NCBI GenBank assembly: GCA_029204225.1
Contig: CM055108.1
Location: 10,869,782-10,933,781, forward strand
Direction: 5' to 3'
Length of the DNA stretch: 64,000 bases
DNA from: Diphasiastrum complanatum
Lineage: Eukaryota; Streptophyta; Lycopodiopsida; Lycopodiales; Lycopodiaceae
Shown here piece by piece: positions 57,600 through 64,000 of this stretch. A model generated the notes under the pieces. It had not been told where the DNA came from. It saw only the letters and a list, made by a program, of their open reading frames with translations, and did no database searches. Within the stretch, counting starts at the first letter, position 1; every line of letters starts with the position of its first letter. The position numbers and the translations under genes are program-made.

Positions 57600-59150
57600 C
57601 TTTGAGTTTGTTGATGTTGATAAGCTTGTCAAATGATGTCTCGTTCAACTCTGCTAATTTGGTTGTATTGTTCTCATAAAGACACTATATAATATATGGT
57701 CCATTCCATTTCTTTGCAAATTTTTGTGGCATCAATTTGTGTCTAATATCATAGCATATAGTAGCAGCTATCCTGTAGTGACCTTGTAGTTGATTATTTT
57801 CCTATCATGATTTTCATCCTTTTTTTGAAAGTTTCTTGGTGGATTAGGGAAGCCAATTGACATTCGTTTTGTAAAGTATCTAGTCTCTATTGTAAGGATT
57901 TTCTTTCTCCTAAATCATGGACCACAATGAATCATTACTATCAGCAGCCATATATTGTGAATAGTACTTGTCTTGTAAGTAACATTGTAGGCCCACAAGG
58001 CTGCATACATTTTCTTATCCCGGTCTCGCGATTCTCAAGAATAGTTTTTCTAAGAATAGCTAGCAGTTGTTTATTTGTGCTCTCGGCCACTCCGTTAGCT
58101 TGCGAAAGATAGGGGTGCTCTTTCTATGCTTAATTAGCAGCTGATCAGTTAGTGCTTTCATAGTTTTGTTCAAGAATTGGGTCCCTCTAGCTGATACAAG
58201 TTCCCTTAGAGCACCAAATTGTCCTATGACCTATTCTAATAGAAAACAAGCAGTCTTTTTCATGTTATCTTTAGCTATGGCCCTTGCTTCGGCCCATTTC
58301 ATAAAATAGTCAGTAGCAACTACGCTATAGTATTTTTGTCGAGATGAGACAGGGTGTACAGTTCCCATAAGGTCTATTCCTTACTTTTCAAATGGCAACT
58401 GAGCTTGTATAGGAACTAGGGTGCATGTTCTATTGACATTTGATTCACAACTTTTCTTGTATTCATAAGAATTTCTTGAACATTGCAAGCCACCAGTATC
58501 TAGCTTGCAGTATCCCACAAGCGGAGATATGGAACCCTTCTAATATGAACATAGGTTCTTCTGGGTTACGCAATGGTGATATAACTCTTTTTTTGCATAG
58601 AGCTCCACCAATCAATGAGAAACGTAAAGCTTTAATCGTAACTTTCTCTTTTCTTGAGGTGTCATGGAATTAGGTAATTCTAGAGTGGATAAGTCAGTTG
58701 CTAAATTGGCATACCATTCAGGGATCATGGTAATATTGACCTTCAGTAGATCTTCATGCGATCATCTTCCCAAATGTCATTGTCACTAGTGAGAGTTCCT
58801 AGTTCACACGTACAATCATTCTAATCTTTTAATCGAGGGGGTTTGCTCTATAGATCATAATTGAATTCCTGTAACAAAAGTATCCACTTTATAAGGCATT
58901 TTAGTGGCTCTAGCCTATTCAATAATAGGGTGACGGCTTCACTTTTTGTAAAGAAAGTTATTCGTCTATGCAAGAGATAATGACGGGACTTCATTGCCGC
59001 ATATGCTAAGCCTACTTTTGTGTAGTTTAGTTCTGATGCCTTCACTTCCTTCCTATGAATGATAATTGGGTGATAGACTTTTTCCCATATATGTGCTAGA
59101 CAATAGTTGATACATATTTCAGTCACTGTTGGTGAACATGAAAAATGGTG
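57600..59150 (-). pseudogene. Gypsy pol remnant (RNase H and integrase)
   Basis: On the minus strand the RNase H region (59126-58848) has ELNYTKVGLAYAAM, SRHYLLHRRITFFTKSEAV and LIKWILLLQEF. Further along, the integrase core is readable: GIDLMGTVHPVSSRQKY, VVATDYFMKWAEARAI and LVSARGTQFLN (about 58370-58170), then LSQANGVAESTN near 58090. The second catalytic Asp is replaced (SARG in place of SDRG). Stops and frame changes are common. The sequence between 57345 and 57600 has no gene that I can see. Confidence 0.7.
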
Positions 59151-61360
59151 GTTTTAGAATAGCGGATTGAGCTAAGGCTTCTTTTGGAGTGCGCACTCAC
59201 ATTCTTTAGACCAATTCCATCTTAACGACTTTCAAGTCAAGGGATAGGATCAGGAGGCATAAGCCATGATATATCATCTATATTATCCGGTCGAGCCTAA
59301 GAAGAATCATAGTTGAGTGACTGTAGTGTGAAAGATTCAACTAATTTGATCATTCTCTCTTATATATCTCATTTCATGCTTATACATGGTTCTCTTGGGT
59401 TCTACTATCCATTGGTGCACTATACTTGTGATTGCATGCAATTATATGTGTAGAATGATCTATATTTACTATTTTTGGATCCACACTTGTGAAATACAAT
59501 ATCTTGCTGGTTTTGTATGGACATCAGCAATACTTTATCTTATGATTCATGTTTGATCAAGTACTGTTAGAGTTTTCATCTCAGTTTGTGTGTAGATGCT
59601 GATTTTTCTACATTGGCAAGCTGGCATGCCAAGGCGGACGCCAGGACAACATTCCAGCAAGGGGAGCTGAGACTTGGTTGAGACTCGCCCTAAGTTGCAA
59701 CTTGCATCCCCCTACAGTTTTGGTGGGATTCGCCACCTCCCCTCATACCAAGTGTTCTAGAAAGTCATTTTCTCTCTCATACCTCTCTCTCTAGAGAGTT
59801 TTCTCTCTCTAGAATTTACTGATCCCTAGGCTTCCTTTAATCATGCCTAGATCGTGTGAGGTGATTTCACAAAGATCCAAGCTCTCTAGACCTCGCTAGA
59901 ACCGATCAAAGTTTTTCAGCTATAGGAACTTGGTGCTGGCTAGATTCTGGTCATAGTGGCATCGGTGGCACCGGGAGCAGCAGTGGCACTGCCGGCGCCA
60001 GGAACAATGTTGGTGCCAGTGGCGCTGGAAGCAAAGCTTGCATTGTAAAGCTAGCTTTACAACATCCACCCCACCTTTATAAAATGTGATGTCCCCATCA
60101 GATGTCAGATTAAAACAAAGGTGCCGCCCAATTAAAATTAACTACATTTAAGCTATTTGGCACAATACTCAATTTACTGGCCACATTTTATTATGATTGT
60201 AGTTGGTACACCACAACTCGGAGGCTCAGCTTTTTATTTAGAAAAATTACATAACTTGAAAAAATTGCTTTGTCTGGGAAAAGCATAGATTTTATATCGC
60301 TTACATAAAACCCAAGAACCTTATTAACTAGTGATAGAGGCTTTTTGTTGAAATGTTTCCCCTTTCGCTTCTGACTTTTGACTTTGGAACTGCTTTGAGC
60401 TCCTGATGTCCTTGATGCACATTGTGTTGAGCTCCTTGAGCTCCAAATTTGATCATTTCTATGTAGGTATCAGGACTCCCTGAGCCAAAGGATTTATCAT
60501 TGATTGCCCACTTTATGGTCCACCTTGTGCCCTACTTTTGCACCTTGATTTATCTCATTGTCTCGGCCTGATCTTGATACTTTTTCTTTTGGCTCTTTAA
60601 GGTAGGCAAAGATTGAGTACTCCGCAATGCACCTCTCACTTAGCTTGAAGTAGTTGTCTTTGAATCAACCCAAATGTAACCATTGACCTAGTGGAGAGCG
60701 AAGGGGACGCACCAGTTTGATTCGCATACAAACTATCTCTTCGCTTTTGTTTGAAGCACCATGTCTGTCACGCAAAACATGAATTTCACAATTCCATCAC
60801 TGGTGGTCCTCATAGTCAAAACAAGAAGTGTACATCTCGCTTGGCTTCAAGTAGCTCTCTTTGAATTAGACACATGCACCTAGAGTTTGCAGTAGTCCGA
60901 TTCCAATATGAACTGTCCCTTAGCGTTTGTTCGAAGTACCATGTCTCTCGTGCAAGATTCAACTCTCACAATTCCTTTGTTGATCAGCTGCTTTACACAT
61001 AACACAAGTGAGCATAGTCATTATGTCTCCTCATCATTGTTGGTCTAGAGAAGCCTATAACAGGCTTTCCTTTCCACAACAAGAACCTGTCAACTAATTA
61101 GGTCCAAAGTTTGCCCCTACTCGTGTGAGTATGGCTAGGTCACCTTGAGTTTGCCAGTCTACTCGTGTGAGTATGGCTAGGTCACCTTGAATTTGCCCCC
61201 ATTTTGATCAACTTTCATTCAAGATTTTCAACAAGGGAGAGGTGTGTGTGATAGTTTCCTCCCACTTATAAAATTAGTTGACTGGACTTAGAGTAGAGTT
61301 CTCAAACAAGAGCCTTTCCAACACTTTTCTTTCCATCTACTAGGATTTTGGCTTGATTTA
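59150..61360. other. Noncoding DNA with degenerate tandem duplications
   Basis: No gene is seen. A GC-rich patch with repeated GGTGCC/AGTGGC words lies at 59955-60035. A degenerate duplication of about 200 bp occurs at about 60631-60830 and 60831-60990, with shared words CACTTAGCTTGAAGTAG and GAAGCACCATGTCT. Confidence 0.5.
61117..61197 (+). repeat. 42-bp tandem duplication
   Basis: Two 39-bp copies (61117-61155 and 61159-61197) begin CTACTCGTGTGAGTATGGCT and differ at one base that I can see. Confidence 0.85.
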
Positions 61361-61362
61361 AC

Positions 61363-62840
61363 TTGTTGCCAATCTCTAAAGAGGACCCTAGTCCTTTGCC
61401 TTTTGAGAAAAACTCAACTGACACAAGATATCACCCATGCTCAGTGGGTTTCAGTTCCGAAGATAGCCATCCCAAGTGGACGATGGTTTTCAAGGAATGG
61501 ATGCAAGTAATGAATCTAAAACCTTTTTTTTTTTGTTCAATGGCTTTGATGATCAAGTGAAAGTTCAAGAGGTTGATCTCAAAGGGCTTCAACTACACAA
61601 AAGAGAAGGTGGCAATTTGGAGCTAGTCAAGAGCAACAAGGAAAGTCAACAAGGGAAGTCAAGAGCAACAAGGGAAGTCAAGTGGCAAATATACTTTGGA
61701 TTTGTTTTTGCAGGTTATTGAAGACTCAAGTAGGGTCAAGGGAGTAGCAAGGAAGTGTTGTTAAAGTTTACTTTACTTGTTCTATCTCAGGTTTGAGCTA
61801 TTTCATGTGAATGTGTGCAAATTGTCAACTCTTAGATATGGTGAAACTAGCTACATTGTCTTGCAATATCTTGTTGTTGGAGTTGTACTAGCATTCTTGG
61901 CTGGTTTTGTTGATGAAAATGAAGCTATTGGAGGCTCATTATATCACTCATTCATGATCAAGTCATTAAGTGTTGATGATATCTTATGGCAAGATGGAGA
62001 TGGAGGCTCATACATATATTTTCATGGAGGATACATCTCAAGGACAAAAATGGAGGAGACATTCAAGCTATGGATGATAACTATCAATTATTGTTTGGCT
62101 ACTGTTATTTTCCAGAGAGTTCAAAGTTTGAAGCATGGAGGAATCATTTCAATTTACATTCTATTTGGCTCTCATGTTCTACTTATATCTTGATGTGCAA
62201 AATTGATGTAAGAAATAGTTGAAACATCCAATAGTGAAACACTATTCTCTATTATATCAGTAATGGAAGTTACTTTAAAACCATAGAAGGTTGGTATATA
62301 CTTAGAGGGAGATCATTCATAATGATGGATCAAAGTTTTGTGGTAAAACTAGTTGAGAGGGAGTATAAAAATTTGTCAGCTAGTTTTGGTTAGTTTTGTT
62401 GGTTTATTGGCATTTTTGGAGGCCCAACTTGAAATCTCAACACTAGAGATAGTTTCATATTTTTCAATAAGGATCTAAATATTGGATTTACTATTTTTGG
62501 CAAGTGGATAAGTAGATGAGGTCAAGATTTGGACCCCATTCTAATTGGCTAACTTTGGTACATTGCATCTAGACTAGATTTTCTAGGTTTTTGATGAAGT
62601 ATCGAGAAGTTTCCAAATTAGGTCAAGTTTGGGGCAAGTGGCCAAATGATATTTTGAAAGCTATAAATATCTGTACCTACATGGAGAAATAATCATCATA
62701 GTTTCTTTCATTGTGGAGAATTCATCTCTTATGTTTCTATGTCCATCTCATGTGTTTCTCTCTTGATATCTTGGTTTTCTATGTGTAGAATATTGATTTT
62801 GTCGATCTTGGATCCACATGTGTGACGTAATATACTCAGA
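61363..62840 (+). other. Decayed element with polypurine-like and LTR-like sequence
   Basis: Short frames (61476-61721, 61777-62193) code for unrecognised sequence. GAGAGGGAG near 62353-62361 could be a polypurine tract, and GCTATAAATATCT near 62660 a TATA box in an LTR. No conserved domain is seen. Confidence 0.3.
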
Positions 62841-63586
62841 CTGCTATTGTCGATGGACAGGGATAGTTCTAAGTCATATCTAAGTTTTTGTGCATTTCTA
62901 AATTCTTAGCATGCATAAAGTAGTGATTTCTATCTTCTAGCTATTTCTAGATGTGCAACTGAATTGGCCCCAAGATCTATTTCTTCCACTAATGTGGTTG
63001 GAACTATATTTTTTCATAAGTGTTGTCCCTTGTAAACTTTGAAATAACTCAACAATATGAATTCATCTTCTTAAATGATTTCTTGTACTTCAGCTATTGG
63101 TCAAATGTACTTATATGTTGGTGCTAGCATGCTATAGCACAGGCATCCCAAAGGGAGTCGAGAACCATGACTTAGCTTCCCGGCTTTCATTCTTGTCGTC
63201 CAAAACCCACTTAACATACAAGCAGCCAACTCGCCAACAACGATCCAAACTTACCAAATTTGAAGTTCGGAAGCCCCAACATTGAGATCCGACCTAGCGC
63301 CATGCCAGACCGGGGGCCCCAATGTAGGTGACTTCCCTCCAAGCAAGCTGTCCGACATACATCAAATTCAACTAACTCAAAGCTTCATTACAAACGAATA
63401 ACATCCATTCCAAGCAAGTCGTCTGACTTACATCAGACTTAACCAATTCAAAGCTTCGTCACGAGCATTGGAAGCCAACCTGGCGCCACTACAAATTGGA
63501 CAGCCATAAACAAGTAACTTCCACCCAAGCAAGCCATCCAACTCAGCCGACAAGTTAGAGCCACGTTCCCCAAGGCTTAACCCATT
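62841..63586. repeat. No gene; degenerate short tandem repeats
   Basis: Three diverged copies of a unit containing CCAAGCAAG, TCCGAC/TCTGAC, ACATCA and CAAAGCTTC start near 63331, 63403 and 63515. The rest is noncoding. Confidence 0.5.
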
Positions 63587-63740
63587 CGTGATTAGTTTTC
63601 TATTTTGTTGATTTTTTTAGCCATTACTAATACATGAATGTTCTATCTTGCAGTTTACACTTCTTGAGTACACATCAAACTAGGTGTACAGATTTAGACA
63701 ATAAATTTTCCTAAGCATACCAAGGATTCACCTCCCGTTG
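63587..63740 (+). repeat. 154-bp dispersed repeat, second copy
   Basis: Partner of 54318-54471 in the same orientation, 9.27 kb apart. After it, the window ends in AT-rich sequence with no gene seen. Confidence 0.9.
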
Positions 63741-64000
63741 TTGATGATGGTGCAAAGGATGATGTAATTATATTAAATAAAGATTAGAACAATATAGATA
63801 GCATAGAACAGAAATAAATTGCGCATGTATAGAATTCATAGAAAAATATACATTGATATATCAAATGCTGCTCCATTTTATGAATTTGGGAGCACAAAAT
63901 ACATGTACTGATGCCCAACTTGGGCTTTGATTTATTGAATGAAAAAGTCTATACACAGATTTTCTACAAGCTTTATTTGAAGCTATTGTTCTTCCACAAT

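Overview
This window looks like nuclear DNA of a seed plant with a large, transposon-filled genome. A gymnosperm is my best guess, an inference from the gene-poor, deeply nested transposon landscape and the number of old, rarely seen element types; the sequence does not prove it. I see one intact host gene in 64 kb: a single-exon plastid-type phospholipase A1 on the minus strand (39212-40906, TATA box at 41119-41126). I found no rRNA, tRNA, CRISPR or bacterial-type signal.

Layout. 0-8 kb: remnants of Copia and Gypsy-like LTR elements (gag with zinc knuckle at 2.4-4.7 kb; a rearranged Copia element, 'family B', at 5.76-7.75 kb). 8-17.8 kb: remnants of unusual DNA transposons: a decayed intron-containing gene resembling DUF7869-type proteins, a cluster of palindromic 17-mers (10.04-10.50 kb), two inverted copies of an unrecognised gene family around a Copia fragment, and a CACTA/TNP2-like transposase remnant. 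18.58-25.48 kb: a 6.9-kb DNA transposon with 28-bp terminal inverted repeats (27/28 match), sitting in the leader of a Copia element. 26-35 kb: Gypsy-type gag pieces in inverted orientation and Copia remnants. 35.5-39 kb: AT-rich, nearly empty. 42.5-53 kb: nested Copia elements; a young, complete element ('A', 43687-50117, 5-bp target duplication TATCA, 1317-codon open gag-pol frame) lies inside the RNase H region of family B. 53-64 kb: Gypsy gag-protease, Copia and Gypsy integrase/RNase H remnants and short tandem duplications.

The most interesting content is the 18.58-25.48 kb transposon. On the plus strand it carries a two-intron gene with a tentative BAH-like region, then a histone H3-like gene with its own TATA box. 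That gene starts with the exact H3 N-terminal peptide MARTKQTAR, runs through a roughly 300-residue Ser/Arg, Gln and polyproline tail, and ends in a recognisable H3 histone fold. On the minus strand it carries a transposase-like gene with a coiled-coil N-terminal region and a small unassigned ORF. A double hairpin lies between the convergent halves. Every premature stop I could place in this element fits C-to-T change of a CGA or CAG codon, the pattern expected from deamination of methylated cytosine in a silenced element.
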